This document shows positions 19,666 through 29,384 of a stretch of DNA of 58,590 nt, one piece after another. A program made the translations under genes and the position numbers. The stretch is from contig NZ_SSMW01000103.1 of NCBI RefSeq assembly GCF_004799405.1, forward strand, positions 1 through 58,590, given 5' to 3'. Positions within the stretch are counted from its first letter, which is position 1. Each line of letters starts with the position of its first letter. Origin of the DNA: Bradyrhizobium sp. (GTDB lineage Bacteria; Pseudomonadota; Alphaproteobacteria; Rhizobiales; Xanthobacteraceae). The notes under the pieces were generated by a model. The model did no database searches. It worked only from the letters and a program-made list of their open reading frames with translations, and was not told the DNA's origin.

Positions 19666-19923
19666 TCAATAGCAGCGATTAATCAGGCGCCAGCGGGGTC
19701 CCCACGGTGTCGGGACCAGTCGCCGCGCGTAGCAGCCGCCGTAGCCATAGCCATAATAGGCCGGGCCTCCGACATAGAAACGGGGACCACCCCATCCCCA
19801 GCCGCCGCCGCGCCAGCCACCGTGCCAACCGTGGCCGCCAAAGGCGGAGGCGGAAGTCGGCGCCAAGGCGGCCACACCGAGCGCAGCCGCGGCAACTGCA
19901 ACAAGCGAGAGTTTGCGTAACAT
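19666..19923 (-). CDS. Small secreted Gly/Trp/Tyr-rich protein
   Basis: An 85-residue exported protein: signal peptide M-L-R-K-L-S-L to A-S-A (about residue 25), then a Gly/Trp/His-rich stretch and a Tyr/Gly stretch, ending in C-Y-A-R-R-L-V-P-T-P-W-G-P and R-W-R-L-I-N-R-C-Y with two Cys that may pair. Such short sulfur-, Gly- and Trp-rich secreted proteins are common in Bradyrhizobium and unassigned. GAGGAG before the ATG at 19923 sets the start over a longer in-frame start at 20013. A strong terminator follows. Confidence 0.82.
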   Translation of the reverse strand: MLRKLSLVAVAAAALGVAALAPTSASAFGGHGWHGGWRGGGWGWGGPRFYVGGPAYYGYGYGGCYARRLVPTPWGPRWRLINRCY

Positions 19924-20207
19924 GGTCGTCTCCTCAGGTTCGGCGCGAGCGGCGCCATCGGTGAAAATGCCGTCCCGAACGCTCCCGGCTTTTCGAGGCG
20001 TTCGATCGAGCAAATCCTAAGCCTGAGAACCTGAATGAAACCGGGACGTTCGTTTCAGAGTGGGTTCACCTTCGTGAAATTGTTGTAATTTCAGGCTGCG
20101 GTTGCCGGCGCGGGTGAGCCTGCGCATTCCGCCAGATCGCTTGCCGTTCTCCGGCGGCGTCGATATAAGCGCGGCAACTCCCATCAGCGCTTTTCAAGGA
20201 CGAAATC

Positions 20208-20630
<423 letters not shown>

Positions 20631-20702
20631 GCGACCGACGTTGCCGCGCAACCGGCCGGCAATGGCTTGCGCAGGCGCGCGCCCGCGCCAAAGGGGTAGG
20701 CT

Positions 20703-21554
20703 GTGAATTTTCTATCGCAGGTCTTTGATCCCGCAAATATCAGCGCCCTGTTTTCGCAGCTTCAAACCGACGTGCACACGCCGGCGTTCTGGCTGGCGGT
20801 CGGCAAGATCATCTGGATCAACGTCCTGTTATCGGGCGACAACGCGCTGGTAATCGCGATGGCGTGCCGTGGCCTGCGGCCCGGTCAACGGCTGTGGGGC
20901 ATGGTGATCGGCGCCGGCATCGCGGTGATCCTGTTGATCGCATTCACCGGGGTCGTCGCGACCTTGATGGTGCTGCCTTACCTGAAGCTGGTTGGCGGAT
21001 TGGCGCTTCTGGTCGTCGCCGCCAGGCTTCTGGTGCCGGAAGATCAAGGCGACGACGTTACCGCGGGCACCAGTCTTTGGCACGCGGTGCGGATTGTCGT
21101 GATCGCCGATATCGTCATGAGTCTGGACAACGTCATTGCGGTGGCGGCTGCCGCGAACGGTCAGCTTTCGCTGTTGATCCTCGGCCTTGCCATCAGCATC
21201 CCCATGATTGTCGCCGGAGCGGCATTGATCATGATGGTGCTCGACCGGTTTCCAATTCTGGTCTGGCTGGGCGCAACCTTGCTGGGCTGGATCGCGGGCG
21301 ATGTGATCGTGACCGATCCAGCCGTGCAACCCATCCTGCACCGGCTGCTCGACGGCCAGATCGCACTCCATCTCGACGCGAACTCGGCGGTTTTCGACGT
21401 GTCGCCGCATGTCAGTCTCGACGGCGATCTCGTCGAGACCATCTGCTCGGTGCTTGGCGCAACCATCGTATTGGTGGCGGGATCAATCTGGCGACGGCGC
21501 AAGCTCCGACGCGCCGGACATTCCGCGGACGTTGCCGCAAGCGAGACAGTTTAG
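20703..21554 (+). CDS. TerC family integral membrane protein (YjbE-type, putative metal transport)
   Basis: A 283-residue multi-pass protein of the TerC family. It has the two family motifs with acidic residues inside helices, L-L-S-G-D-N-A-L-V-I-A and I-V-M-S-L-D-N-V-I-A-V-A. Relatives are implicated in tellurite resistance and manganese export; the metal here is not shown. The GTG start is preceded by AAAGGGG. A long hydrophilic loop between about 205 and 245 precedes the last helix. An EAL-domain remnant follows its TAG stop directly and in the same frame. Confidence 0.92.
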   Translation: MNFLSQVFDPANISALFSQLQTDVHTPAFWLAVGKIIWINVLLSGDNALVIAMACRGLRPGQRLWGMVIGAGIAVILLIAFTGVVATLMVLPYLKLVGGLALLVVAARLLVPEDQGDDVTAGTSLWHAVRIVVIADIVMSLDNVIAVAAAANGQLSLLILGLAISIPMIVAGAALIMMVLDRFPILVWLGATLLGWIAGDVIVTDPAVQPILHRLLDGQIALHLDANSAVFDVSPHVSLDGDLVETICSVLGATIVLVAGSIWRRRKLRRAGHSADVAASETV

Positions 21555-21737
21555 CGGATCGACCAGCGGTGGCGCGAGGAAGGGGTCGAGACCGCAGACC
21601 AGCTGGAATTCCTCAGGCGGGAGCGCTGCGACGAAGTGCAAGGCTATCTGATCGGTCGGCCGCAACCGATCGAAAGCTATGCGGCAACGGTCGGGCAGGA
21701 AGCTTCGATGCCATACCGGGTGGAAATGGGGCGCTGA
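21555..21737 (+). pseudogene. Decayed C-terminal fragment of an EAL-domain (c-di-GMP phosphodiesterase) gene
   Basis: Translated in the frame of the preceding TerC gene and starting directly after its TAG, 60 codons read R-E-E-G-V-E-T-A-D-Q-L-E-F-L-R, then C-D-E-V-Q-G-Y-L-I-G-R-P-Q-P-I-E-S-Y and a tail ending in TGA. This is the characteristic end of an EAL domain (E-G-V-E-T ... E-x-Q-G-Y-x-x-G-R-P). No start codon, no catalytic E-A-L motif and no upstream part remain, so it is a remnant. The tail lies 4 bp before the end of the convergent ppx gene. Recognition is by motif only. Confidence 0.8.
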
Positions 21738-21741
21738 GATC

Positions 21742-23244
21742 CTAGCGCCGCATGATCGATCCGGAGCGGCCGACCAGCCTTGCCAATTGCTTGAAGCGGC
21801 TGCCGACGCGATCGGCGACGAGATCGACCATCCTGTGCTCGAACACCAGCAACAGCTTGCGGCCCTGGCTTCGAAAATGGGTTGCCGGCAACACGCCCGG
21901 CCGCGCCGCCGAGATCAGGTGGGCGACGCGAAATGCCGCGCCGAGCACGCGCGCCCGCTCGTCCATCGCCGGCGGCACCAGTTCCCGAATCAGCGCCGGC
22001 GGTTCGTTTTCTTCGCTCAGGCCCGCATAGCGGTAGAACACAGACAGCGCGACAAAGGCCTTGCCTTGGTGGCTGATCGAGCCGAAATTTCCATTGGTGA
22101 TGAGATTGAGCGTCTGCTCGCCGCGATAGTCGGGATGCACCCGCCATCCGATGTCCGACAGCAGGCAAGCCGCATGGCGCAGGCGGCGTTCCTCCTCGGT
22201 TTCGCGCAGCTTGACGACCCGGACAAAGCGGTCGGTCCATCCGATCAATTCCTCGGCGTGGCGCGCGGATCGCGACAATAATTCGTTGAGGGCTTGTGCG
22301 GCGCAGATCAACCCGTCCTTGGCGCGCTCGGCCTGCGGCAGCATCCCATAGAGCAGACCTTCGCGAACCCCAAAGGTCGAAAACACGATGGTCTTCGGCT
22401 TGGCGACCCGAATGATGTATTCGAGGACCAGCGCCGCATAGGTCAGGAGCGGCCGTCTTGCGTCGGCCACGACTTCGATATTGGCCAGCATATTTGCGGA
22501 CGCCAGACGACGCAGGCGCCGCACGAAATCGAGCGCGTCCGGCGCCGGTATCGAATAGTCGTGCATCACTCGCAGCGGATAACCGCTCTGGATGATGTGG
22601 ATGCGCGCCAGCGCCCTCCAGGTGCCTCCGACCGCATAAAAGGTTCGGCCGCGGCCCGCCTTGAGCGGCGCGATACCGGACAAATCGGTCTTGACGATGC
22701 GTTCGGCGCGTTTCAGCGATTTATGCGACATATCCTGCAGCGCCAGGCTCCCGAGCGGGAGTGTCACGCCGTGGCGAACGCGGTTGCCGCGCACGTCGAT
22801 CAGTTCCAGCGAACCGCCGCCGAGATCGCCGACGATGCCGTCCGGGTTGTGGATGCCGGAAACAACCCCCAGCGCGGACAATCTTGCTTCGCGCGGACCC
22901 GACAGGATTTCGATGCCGACGCCACAGATGCGTTCCGCCTTGGCGATGAAATCGGGGCCGTTGCTGGCGTCGCGGCAGGCGGCGGTGGCGACCGCGTACA
23001 CGCGGCCGACCTTCATCACCCGGCATAGCGCGCGAAAACGCCGCAGCGACGTCAGGGCCTTGGCGACGGCATCCGGCGCCAACAGGCCGGTGCTCTGAAC
23101 CTCCCGCCCGAGACCGCAAAGCGTTTTCTCGTTGAAGATAGAGACAAGGCTGCGTGTCATCGATTCATAGACGACGAGACGCACCGAATTCGAGCCGATG
23201 TCGATGACCGCGACGCTGGATGCGCGCTTGCGCGGCCGCTTCAC
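21742..23244 (-). CDS. ppx: Exopolyphosphatase / Ppx-GppA phosphatase
   Basis: Hydrolyses polyphosphate from the end, and some members also act on pppGpp. The 500 residues have the actin-fold phosphate loops V-I-D-I-G-S-N-S-V-R-L-V (about 14-25) and G-D-L-G-G-G-S-L-E-L-I, and a C-terminal helical HD-like region. The start is GTG at 23244 with AAGGGG upstream. It lies 12 bp after ppk on the same strand, so synthesis and breakdown of polyphosphate are coexpressed. Confidence 0.95.
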   Translation of the reverse strand: MKRPRKRASSVAVIDIGSNSVRLVVYESMTRSLVSIFNEKTLCGLGREVQSTGLLAPDAVAKALTSLRRFRALCRVMKVGRVYAVATAACRDASNGPDFIAKAERICGVGIEILSGPREARLSALGVVSGIHNPDGIVGDLGGGSLELIDVRGNRVRHGVTLPLGSLALQDMSHKSLKRAERIVKTDLSGIAPLKAGRGRTFYAVGGTWRALARIHIIQSGYPLRVMHDYSIPAPDALDFVRRLRRLASANMLANIEVVADARRPLLTYAALVLEYIIRVAKPKTIVFSTFGVREGLLYGMLPQAERAKDGLICAAQALNELLSRSARHAEELIGWTDRFVRVVKLRETEEERRLRHAACLLSDIGWRVHPDYRGEQTLNLITNGNFGSISHQGKAFVALSVFYRYAGLSEENEPPALIRELVPPAMDERARVLGAAFRVAHLISAARPGVLPATHFRSQGRKLLLVFEHRMVDLVADRVGSRFKQLARLVGRSGSIMRR

Positions 23245-23256
23245 CGTTTGTACCCC

Positions 23257-25470
23257 TTATGAAGATTGCTGACGTTCGTTACGGCGCGTGAGGCGGCGCG
23301 GCGAAGATTCCTTAAGCGACTTTCCACGGCCAGACAGACTCGGATTCGTCATGAAATAATTATGCAGATTGAAGGGCTCTTCGCCTTTCGCGGCCTTCAT
23401 ACGCGTTGACGATCCATCCGGCAACAACCGCCAGCTTTGCTCGGTATCCTTGAGGTTGGCGACCATGATCTGCTCGAGAACCTGCTGATGCACCGTGGGA
23501 TTTTGCAGCGGACAGAGGATTTCGACACGCCGGTCGAGGTTGCGCGGCATCATGTCGGCGGACGAGATATACACAGCAGCTTTTGCGCCGGGCAGGCCTT
23601 GTCCCATCCCGAAGCAATAGATTCGGCCATGTTCGAGGAAACGGCCGATGATCGACTTGACGCGAATATTCTCCGAAAGTCCCGATATGCCCGGCCGCAG
23701 GCAGCAAATTCCGCGCACCACGAGCTCGATCGCGACCCCGGCCTGCGACGCCTCATAGAGGGCGTCGATGATGTCGGGATCGACCAGCGAGTTCATCTTC
23801 ATCCAGATCGCGCCCGGCTTGCCGTGACGCGCATGGCTGGTCTCGCCGTGAATATGTTCGAGGATGCGCTTGCGCAACGTCAGGGGGGATACCGCCATCT
23901 TCTCGATGTCGCTCGGCTCGGCATAGCCGGTGATGTAGTTGAAGACGCGCGCGGCGTCGCGTCCGATGATGGGATCGGATGTGAAGTAGGATAGGTCCGT
24001 ATAGATTCGCGCCGTCACCGGATGATAGTTCCCGGTGCCGGTATGGACGTAGGTCGTCAGACTGCCGCCCTCGCGACGCACGATCAGCGACAGCTTGGCG
24101 TGGGTTTTCAGCTCGATGAATCCGTACACCACCTGCACGCCGGCGCGTTCGAGGTCGCGGGCCCAGCGGATATTGGCTTCCTCGTCGAACCGGGCCTTGA
24201 GTTCGACCAGCGCGGTCACGGATTTTCCGGCTTCCGCGGCCTCCGCGAGCGCCCGCACGATGGGGGAGTTGTTCGAGGTACGATAGAGTGTCTGCTTGAT
24301 GGCGACGACGTCGGGGTCGCGGGCGGCCTGTTGCAGGAACTGCACCACGACGTCGAACGATTCATAGGGGTGATGGACGATCAAATCCTTCTGCCGGATC
24401 GCGGCAAAGATATCGCCGCCATGATCGCGCACGCGCTCGGGATGACGCGGCACATAAGGCACGAATTCGAGGTCGGGCCGGTCGAGCCGGGTCAGTTGCG
24501 ACAGCTCGTTCATCGCCAGCACGCCGTCGACCAGCAAAACCTCGTCGTCGGCGGTGGATAAAGCCCGCTGAACGAAAGCCCGCAGTTCTTCCGGCATCTT
24601 GGCCTCGATCTCGAGCCGGATCACCGATCCACGCCGCCGCCGTTTCAGCGCGGTTTCGAACAGGCGGACCAGGTCCTCCGCCTCTTCCTCGATTTCGAGT
24701 TCGGAATCCCTGATGATGCGGAACGCGCCTTGACCCTTGACGACATAACCGGGAAACAAGCGGCCGATGAACAGGCCGGTGGCTTGCTCCAGCGTAATCA
24801 GCCGTACCGCGCCATCCTTGCTCGCGGACATGCGGATGAAGCGATCGATCTTGCCGGGCATGCGAATGAGCGCATTCATCGGCTTGCCGTCGGAAACCCG
24901 TGCCAGATGCAGCGCTACGGTAAATCCGAGGCTCGGGATGAATGGAAACGGATGCGCCGGGTCGATTGCCAGCGGTGTCAGCAGCGGGAAAATATTATGG
25001 AGGAAGTGATCCTCGATCCAGGTCCGCTCGGCCTTGGTTACGTCGCGGCCATCGACGAGAACGATGCCGACTTCGGCCAGCGTGCCGCGCAGATCGCGCC
25101 AGATGGACTGCTGGTCGTTGGCAAGCTTTGAAACCGTTTCGTTGATCAGGACGAGTTGCTCCGACGGGGTCAAACCGTCGGGACTACGCTCGGTGATGCC
25201 CTCGCGGACCTGGGCCTTGATGCCGGCGACGCGGACCATGAAGAATTCATCAAGGTTATTGGCGGAAATCGACAGAAATCGCACCCGTTCAAGCGCGGGG
25301 TGGCTGGGATTGACCGACTCCTCCAGCACCCGGCGATTGAAGTGCAGCCAGGATAATTCGCGGTTGATGAAGCGTTCCGGGCTGGCGCCCATCGCTGGAC
25401 GGGTCTCGGAATCTGCTTCTTTTTCTTTTATTACAATAACTTGTGCGGATTCCATAAAGTTCTGGTCCAT
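23257..25470 (-). CDS. ppk: Polyphosphate kinase 1
   Basis: Membrane-associated enzyme that makes polyphosphate from ATP reversibly. About 737 residues with the N-terminal [18 protein letters not shown] segment and, in the phospholipase D-like C-terminal half, [17 protein letters not shown], which includes the autophosphorylated His of PPK1. The ATG at 25470 is chosen; 25455 is an alternative, and a TTG at 25512 would add 14 residues. None has a strong ribosome site. It is followed by ppx. Confidence 0.96.
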   Translation of the reverse strand: MDQNFMESAQVIVIKEKEADSETRPAMGASPERFINRELSWLHFNRRVLEESVNPSHPALERVRFLSISANNLDEFFMVRVAGIKAQVREGITERSPDGLTPSEQLVLINETVSKLANDQQSIWRDLRGTLAEVGIVLVDGRDVTKAERTWIEDHFLHNIFPLLTPLAIDPAHPFPFIPSLGFTVALHLARVSDGKPMNALIRMPGKIDRFIRMSASKDGAVRLITLEQATGLFIGRLFPGYVVKGQGAFRIIRDSELEIEEEAEDLVRLFETALKRRRRGSVIRLEIEAKMPEELRAFVQRALSTADDEVLLVDGVLAMNELSQLTRLDRPDLEFVPYVPRHPERVRDHGGDIFAAIRQKDLIVHHPYESFDVVVQFLQQAARDPDVVAIKQTLYRTSNNSPIVRALAEAAEAGKSVTALVELKARFDEEANIRWARDLERAGVQVVYGFIELKTHAKLSLIVRREGGSLTTYVHTGTGNYHPVTARIYTDLSYFTSDPIIGRDAARVFNYITGYAEPSDIEKMAVSPLTLRKRILEHIHGETSHARHGKPGAIWMKMNSLVDPDIIDALYEASQAGVAIELVVRGICCLRPGISGLSENIRVKSIIGRFLEHGRIYCFGMGQGLPGAKAAVYISSADMMPRNLDRRVEILCPLQNPTVHQQVLEQIMVANLKDTEQSWRLLPDGSSTRMKAAKGEEPFNLHNYFMTNPSLSGRGKSLKESSPRRLTRRNERQQSS

Positions 25471-25593
25471 CCCCGAGCAGGTGGTAACGCGACCGCGGAC
25501 GATGCCGGCCAAAGCATCGGTTACAGCGATGACGTTTCAAAGACATTGACGTTCCCGGCGCATCCGCCGTCAAGGTGTGGATGTGCCCCTGGA

Positions 25594-26283
25594 TCAGGTA
25601 TTCCGCAGCAATTCGGCCGCCAGCGCCCTAGTCACCGGCCGGCCCAGCCGCAGGGCTTCGGCGTCCAAAAGCTCGACCGCCTGCCGCGCGGCGGCGTAGG
25701 ACCGCTCGATCCGGGTCGTGAGATAGCTCACCACGGTTTCGTCGACGGCCAGTTGACGGTCGGCACAAAATTTGACGATCAGCGCGCGAAACAACTGATC
25801 GTCCGGCGACAGCAGCGACACGACAGGCACGGCGCGCAGACGCGACCGCAGGTCGCGCAGCTCGATGACAAAAGCCGACGGCGGCGTGCGGGCGGTGATC
25901 AGAACAAACGCCTGGTCCTCCCGCGCCAGATTCATCAGGTGAAACAGCGCGCGTTCATCGAAGTCGGATGATTTCAAGTCTTCGACCACCAGCGCCCCGG
26001 TCGCCAATGCGCCAGGCACCGAGGCTGCGGTCAGCACATGCGCCGATGTCGAACGAGCGCCGGCCTGTTCGGCCCAGATGGCGGCAAGGTGGCTCTTGCC
26101 GGAGCCTTCCGGTCCGACCAGCAACATAATCCGGTTCGGCCAGTCGGGCCAGCTATCGATCAGCGCCAGCCCCGCCTCATTGGCAGGTCCTTCGAGAAAA
26201 TCGTCGCGGGTGAGGCTTTCTGCGTGCGGCAGCGCAAACGCAAGCTGACGGGGTTGGACGCGGCCGGCCACGCAAGTCTCCAT
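25594..26283 (-). CDS. hdaA: DnaA-related regulator HdaA
   Basis: Hda-type AAA+ protein that, with the DNA clamp, stimulates ATP hydrolysis on DnaA to prevent re-initiation. The 229 residues show a clamp-binding motif Q-L-A-F-A-L at 13-18, Walker A G-P-E-G-S-G-K-S at 57-64 and Walker B L-V-V-E-D-L. There is no DnaA domain IV, as expected. The ATG start at 26283 lacks a ribosome site; a GTG at 26271 is possible. The order pgsA-hdaA-ppk-ppx on one strand is widespread in this class. Confidence 0.93.
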   Translation of the reverse strand: METCVAGRVQPRQLAFALPHAESLTRDDFLEGPANEAGLALIDSWPDWPNRIMLLVGPEGSGKSHLAAIWAEQAGARSTSAHVLTAASVPGALATGALVVEDLKSSDFDERALFHLMNLAREDQAFVLITARTPPSAFVIELRDLRSRLRAVPVVSLLSPDDQLFRALIVKFCADRQLAVDETVVSYLTTRIERSYAAARQAVELLDAEALRLGRPVTRALAAELLRNT

Positions 26284-26320
26284 GCCGGGATAGCCCGGCG
26301 CATGATGGTCTCTGGTTAAC

Positions 26321-26863
26321 CTAGCCTGCTTCGATGGTGCTCATATGGCGCACCCACTCGACGAGATAGAGCGACACGGAAACCAAAGTAAAGACCGTCA
26401 CAAAACCCATCAGGATCAGGTCGTACGGCGTCGACTTGAAGCCGAAGCCGAGGGCTGCCAGCACCAACGCCGCGAATGCCACCTGGGCCACCGTATTGAG
26501 TTTCGATACCATCAACGGCTTCATCGGGATTGGTTTGCCGAACAACCATGACACAATCACGGCGGCGACGATCATGATGTCGCGGGAGACCACCAGGATA
26601 ACGATCCAGCGCGGCACCGCGCCCCAGATACCAAGCGCCACATAGATCGAGACCAGCAATGCCTTGTCGGCGAGGGGATCGAGCAGCGCGCCCAGTTCGC
26701 TGGCCATGTTGAAGCGCTTGGCGAGAAAGCCGTCGACCGCGTCGCTGACGCCGGCAATGATAAAGATCGCAAATGCGATCTCCATCTGGCTGGAGGCGAT
26801 CGCCCACACGATGAACGGCACTAGCAGGATGCGGCCGAGGGTAATGATGTTCGGAATACTCAC
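26321..26863 (-). CDS. pgsA: CDP-alcohol phosphatidyltransferase (phosphatidylglycerophosphate synthase type)
   Basis: A 180-residue membrane enzyme that joins CDP-diacylglycerol to an alcohol, probably glycerol 3-phosphate. The CDP-alcohol signature is present as D-A-V-D-G-F-L-A-K-R, then G-A-L-L-D-P-L-A-D-K, with the expected spacing of Asp residues, among several hydrophobic helices. The N-terminal S-I-P-N-I-I-T-L-G-R is standard, which supports the GTG start at 26863. An open frame continues far upstream but is non-coding extension across the divergent purM gene. PgsA rather than PssA or cardiolipin synthase is inferred from size and context. Confidence 0.92.
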   Translation of the reverse strand: MSIPNIITLGRILLVPFIVWAIASSQMEIAFAIFIIAGVSDAVDGFLAKRFNMASELGALLDPLADKALLVSIYVALGIWGAVPRWIVILVVSRDIMIVAAVIVSWLFGKPIPMKPLMVSKLNTVAQVAFAALVLAALGFGFKSTPYDLILMGFVTVFTLVSVSLYLVEWVRHMSTIEAG

Positions 26864-27019
26864 GCGGCGCTTCCCGGCTACCGGCCTGATTTCGCGAAAG
26901 ATCCGGCCCTTTGCAGCCCGAACCGGTTCCTGTCTACATAGTATATGCGCGGCCCTGTTGCGAGCCATTGCGCATCGGCGGATTCCGACGTAACCAGCCG
27001 CCATCATCTGGAATTGGGC

Positions 27020-28093
27020 ATGATCGACCGCAAGAACGGGCTCACTTACGCGGATTCGGGCGTCGATATCGATGCGGGCAATCGGCTGGTCGATCTCATC
27101 AAACCGATGGTTCTCGCCACCGCCCGCGCCGGGGCCGACGCCGAAATCGGCGGGTTTGGCGGCTTGTTCGATCTGAAGGCGGCGGGTTTCAAGGACGCGG
27201 TCCTGGTCGCGGCCACCGATGGCGTCGGTACCAAGGTCAAGATTGCCATCGAGACCGGCCTGCATGGCAGCATCGGGATCGATCTGGTCGCGATGTCGGT
27301 CAACGACCTGGTGGTGCAGGGCGCCGAACCGCTGTTCTTTCTGGACTATTTTGCCTGCGGAAAACTCGATCCGGAGGCCGCCGCCGCCATCGTCGCAGGG
27401 GTGGCCGAAGGCTGCCGTGAATCCGGCTGTGCGCTGATCGGCGGCGAAACCGCCGAGATGCCCGGCCTTTACAGGGACGGCGATTACGACCTGGCAGGCT
27501 TCGCGGTCGGTGCTGCCGAACGCGGCACGCTGCTGCCGCGTCCCGATATCGCGGCGGGCGACGCGGTGATCGGTCTGGCTTCGTCGGGCGTGCACTCCAA
27601 CGGCTTTTCGCTGGTTCGCAAGATCGTCGAGACTTCGGGCGTAGGCTTCGAGGCGCCGGCGCCGTTTTCACCGGTGATGACGCTGGGTGGTGCGCTGCTG
27701 ACCCCGACGCGGCTTTATGTCAGGTCTTGCCTGCGTGCGGTCCGCGAGACCGGTGCGGTCAAGGGCCTGGCCCATATCACCGGCGGCGGTTTCACCGACA
27801 ATATTCCCCGGGTGCTGCCGAAGCACCTCGGCGTCGGCATCGACCTTGCGCGCCTTCCGGTCTTGCCGGTGTTCAAATGGCTGGCAGAGCAGGGCGGCAT
27901 CGCCGAACTCGAACTGCTGCGCACCTTCAACTGCGGCATCGGCATGATCGCCATCGTGAAACAGGACGCGATCGACGAGGTTACCGACATTCTCGTCGAG
28001 AGCGGCGAGGGCGTTGTCCTTCTCGGCGAGGTGATCCCGGCGGCGGGCGAACACCGTGTGGTCTATAATGGTCATCTCGATCTGGCATGGTGA
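27020..28093 (+). CDS. purM: Phosphoribosylformylglycinamidine cyclo-ligase (AIR synthetase)
   Basis: Closes the imidazole ring in purine synthesis, using ATP. The 357 residues begin with [15 protein letters not shown] and include [21 protein letters not shown] and G-G-E-T-A-E-M-P, which are the standard PurM segments. The ATG at 27020 matches the family N-terminus; a longer frame starts at 26945 without support. It overlaps or abuts purN and is divergent from pgsA. Confidence 0.97.
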   Translation: MIDRKNGLTYADSGVDIDAGNRLVDLIKPMVLATARAGADAEIGGFGGLFDLKAAGFKDAVLVAATDGVGTKVKIAIETGLHGSIGIDLVAMSVNDLVVQGAEPLFFLDYFACGKLDPEAAAAIVAGVAEGCRESGCALIGGETAEMPGLYRDGDYDLAGFAVGAAERGTLLPRPDIAAGDAVIGLASSGVHSNGFSLVRKIVETSGVGFEAPAPFSPVMTLGGALLTPTRLYVRSCLRAVRETGAVKGLAHITGGGFTDNIPRVLPKHLGVGIDLARLPVLPVFKWLAEQGGIAELELLRTFNCGIGMIAIVKQDAIDEVTDILVESGEGVVLLGEVIPAAGEHRVVYNGHLDLAW

Positions 28094-28101
28094 ATGAGGC
28101 C

Positions 28102-28755
28102 ATGAAGCGTCGCGTCGCAATCCTGATTTCCGGACGCGGATCGAACATGTCCGCGCTGACCGAGGCGGCAAAGGCCGCGGATTTTCCGGCTGAGATAGTC
28201 GTGGTGATTTCCAACAAAGCCGACGCCGGCGGCCTTGCGAAAGCCAGGCAAAGCGGCATTCCTGCCGTCACCATCGAAAGCAAACCCTATGGCGCGGATC
28301 GCGCCGCCTTCGAGGCGGCTTTGCAATCGGTGCTGGACCGGAACAAGGTCGATCTGATCTGTCTCGGTGGTTTCATGCGATTGTTCACCGCCGAATTCGT
28401 GCAGCGCTGGTACGGCCGGATGCTCAACATTCATCCCTCGTTGCTGCCGTCGTTTTCCGGTCTCGATCCCCACGGCCAAGCGCTGCGCGCCGGCGTGAAG
28501 ATTTCCGGCGCAACCGTCCATTTCGTTATCCCGGAAACCGACGCCGGCCCGATCGTGATGCAGGGCGCGGTCGCGGTCCGCGACGACGACACGCCGGATA
28601 GCCTGGCCGGGCGGATCCTCGGCGTCGAACACCGCATCTACCCGGATGCCTTGCGGCTGGTCGCCAGCGGCCGAACCCGTCTGGAGGGTGGTGTCTGCAG
28701 AACGATGGCAGGTCCCGCTGCCGACGCCCTTCTGATTTCGCCTGACGCGAGCTAG
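28102..28755 (+). CDS. purN: Phosphoribosylglycinamide formyltransferase
   Basis: Transfers formyl from 10-formyl-tetrahydrofolate to GAR in purine synthesis. The 217 residues have L-I-S-G-R-G-S-N-M at the start, F-M-R-L-F, the catalytic N-I-H-P-S-L-L-P-S-F with Asn and His, and T-D-A-G-P-I-V. The ATG at 28102 follows GAGG by a good distance; ATG 28087, overlapping the purM stop, would add five residues. Cotranscribed with purM. Confidence 0.96.
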   Translation: MKRRVAILISGRGSNMSALTEAAKAADFPAEIVVVISNKADAGGLAKARQSGIPAVTIESKPYGADRAAFEAALQSVLDRNKVDLICLGGFMRLFTAEFVQRWYGRMLNIHPSLLPSFSGLDPHGQALRAGVKISGATVHFVIPETDAGPIVMQGAVAVRDDDTPDSLAGRILGVEHRIYPDALRLVASGRTRLEGGVCRTMAGPAADALLISPDAS

Positions 28756-28760
28756 GTAGA

Positions 28761-28788
28761 AAATAAAATCCCCCGGCGAGGCCGGGGG
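28761..28788 (-). terminator. Terminator between purN and cspA, oriented for the cold-shock gene
   Basis: Perfect 8-bp GC stem (CCCCCGGC/GCCGGGGG at 28770-28788) with a 3-base loop. On the minus strand ATTTTATTTT follows directly, the right form for terminating the cold-shock gene; it may also slow readthrough from purN. Confidence 0.85.
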
Positions 28789-28823
28789 CGCATCATGATT
28801 GCTCGCGCGGATCGTGACGACGT

Positions 28824-29027
28824 TTAGGAGACCTTCAGGTTTTCCGCGGAGCTCTTGCCGCGATTTTCCACAAGGTCGTATTCGACAACCTGATTTTCAT
28901 TGAGGGTTGTGAGCCCGGCGCGCTCGACCGCCGAGATATGGACGAACACGTCCTTATCGCCGGCCATCGGCTTGATGAACCCATAACCCTTGGTCGGGTT
29001 GAACCACTTGACGGTGCCTTTGTGCAT
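28824..29027 (-). CDS. Cold-shock domain protein (CspA family)
   Basis: A 67-residue single OB-fold nucleic-acid binding protein with RNP1 K-G-Y-G-F-I-K-P and RNP2 V-F-V-H-I-S, starting M-H-K-G-T-V-K-W-F-N-P-T. Such proteins bind single-stranded RNA and act as RNA chaperones. AGGAGA precedes the ATG. Several paralogues are usual per genome and not all are cold-induced. A strong terminator follows the gene. Confidence 0.97.
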   Translation of the reverse strand: MHKGTVKWFNPTKGYGFIKPMAGDKDVFVHISAVERAGLTTLNENQVVEYDLVENRGKSSAENLKVS

Positions 29028-29384
29028 CGCCTGTCTCCTGGTCTAGTCATAAAAAAGACGCGGCCACGCTTGTTGCGTGCCACGCCACAAGCGGGCTTCC
29101 GGATGTCTGTTGAATCTCCTAGTCGCGAAACGCACAGTCGAACGGCCTAAATCCGATTGTGCCGGATATTGCAACACGAAATTTGTACGTTAGCAAGCCT
29201 CGGGCCAGCGGCGGCAAGCCTCGGGCCAGCGAGTTGTGCCTGTGGCCGCAGAACAACAATGCTTGGCAATCGCGGTCCGCAGCCGGTTGCTGCCGATTGA
29301 CGCTCCGCCGCAAGTCAGCGCAAATCAAACGGTTGATGGGATCTGGCATTTTGTTGGCGTCGTTTTTTCCGGGAATTTGCAGTC
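29028..29384. other. Intergenic region between the divergent cold-shock and autotransporter genes
   Basis: 357 bp between divergent genes. It must contain both promoters and the leader of the cold-shock gene. The only distinct structure seen is a short tandem repeat at 29193-29231. No small gene was supported. Confidence 0.5.
29193..29231. repeat. Tandem direct repeat, 18 bp twice, 21-bp period
   Basis: GCAAGCCTCGGGCCAGCG occurs at 29193-29210 and again, without change, at 29214-29231, separated by GCG. It lies midway between two divergent genes. Confidence 0.85.

Noticed and set aside
26864..27595. Long upstream open-frame extension of pgsA on the minus strand
   Set aside because: It runs antisense across purM; the family N-terminus S-I-P-N-I-I-T-L-G-R begins at the GTG at 26863, and the extension has no ribosome site or protein-like composition.
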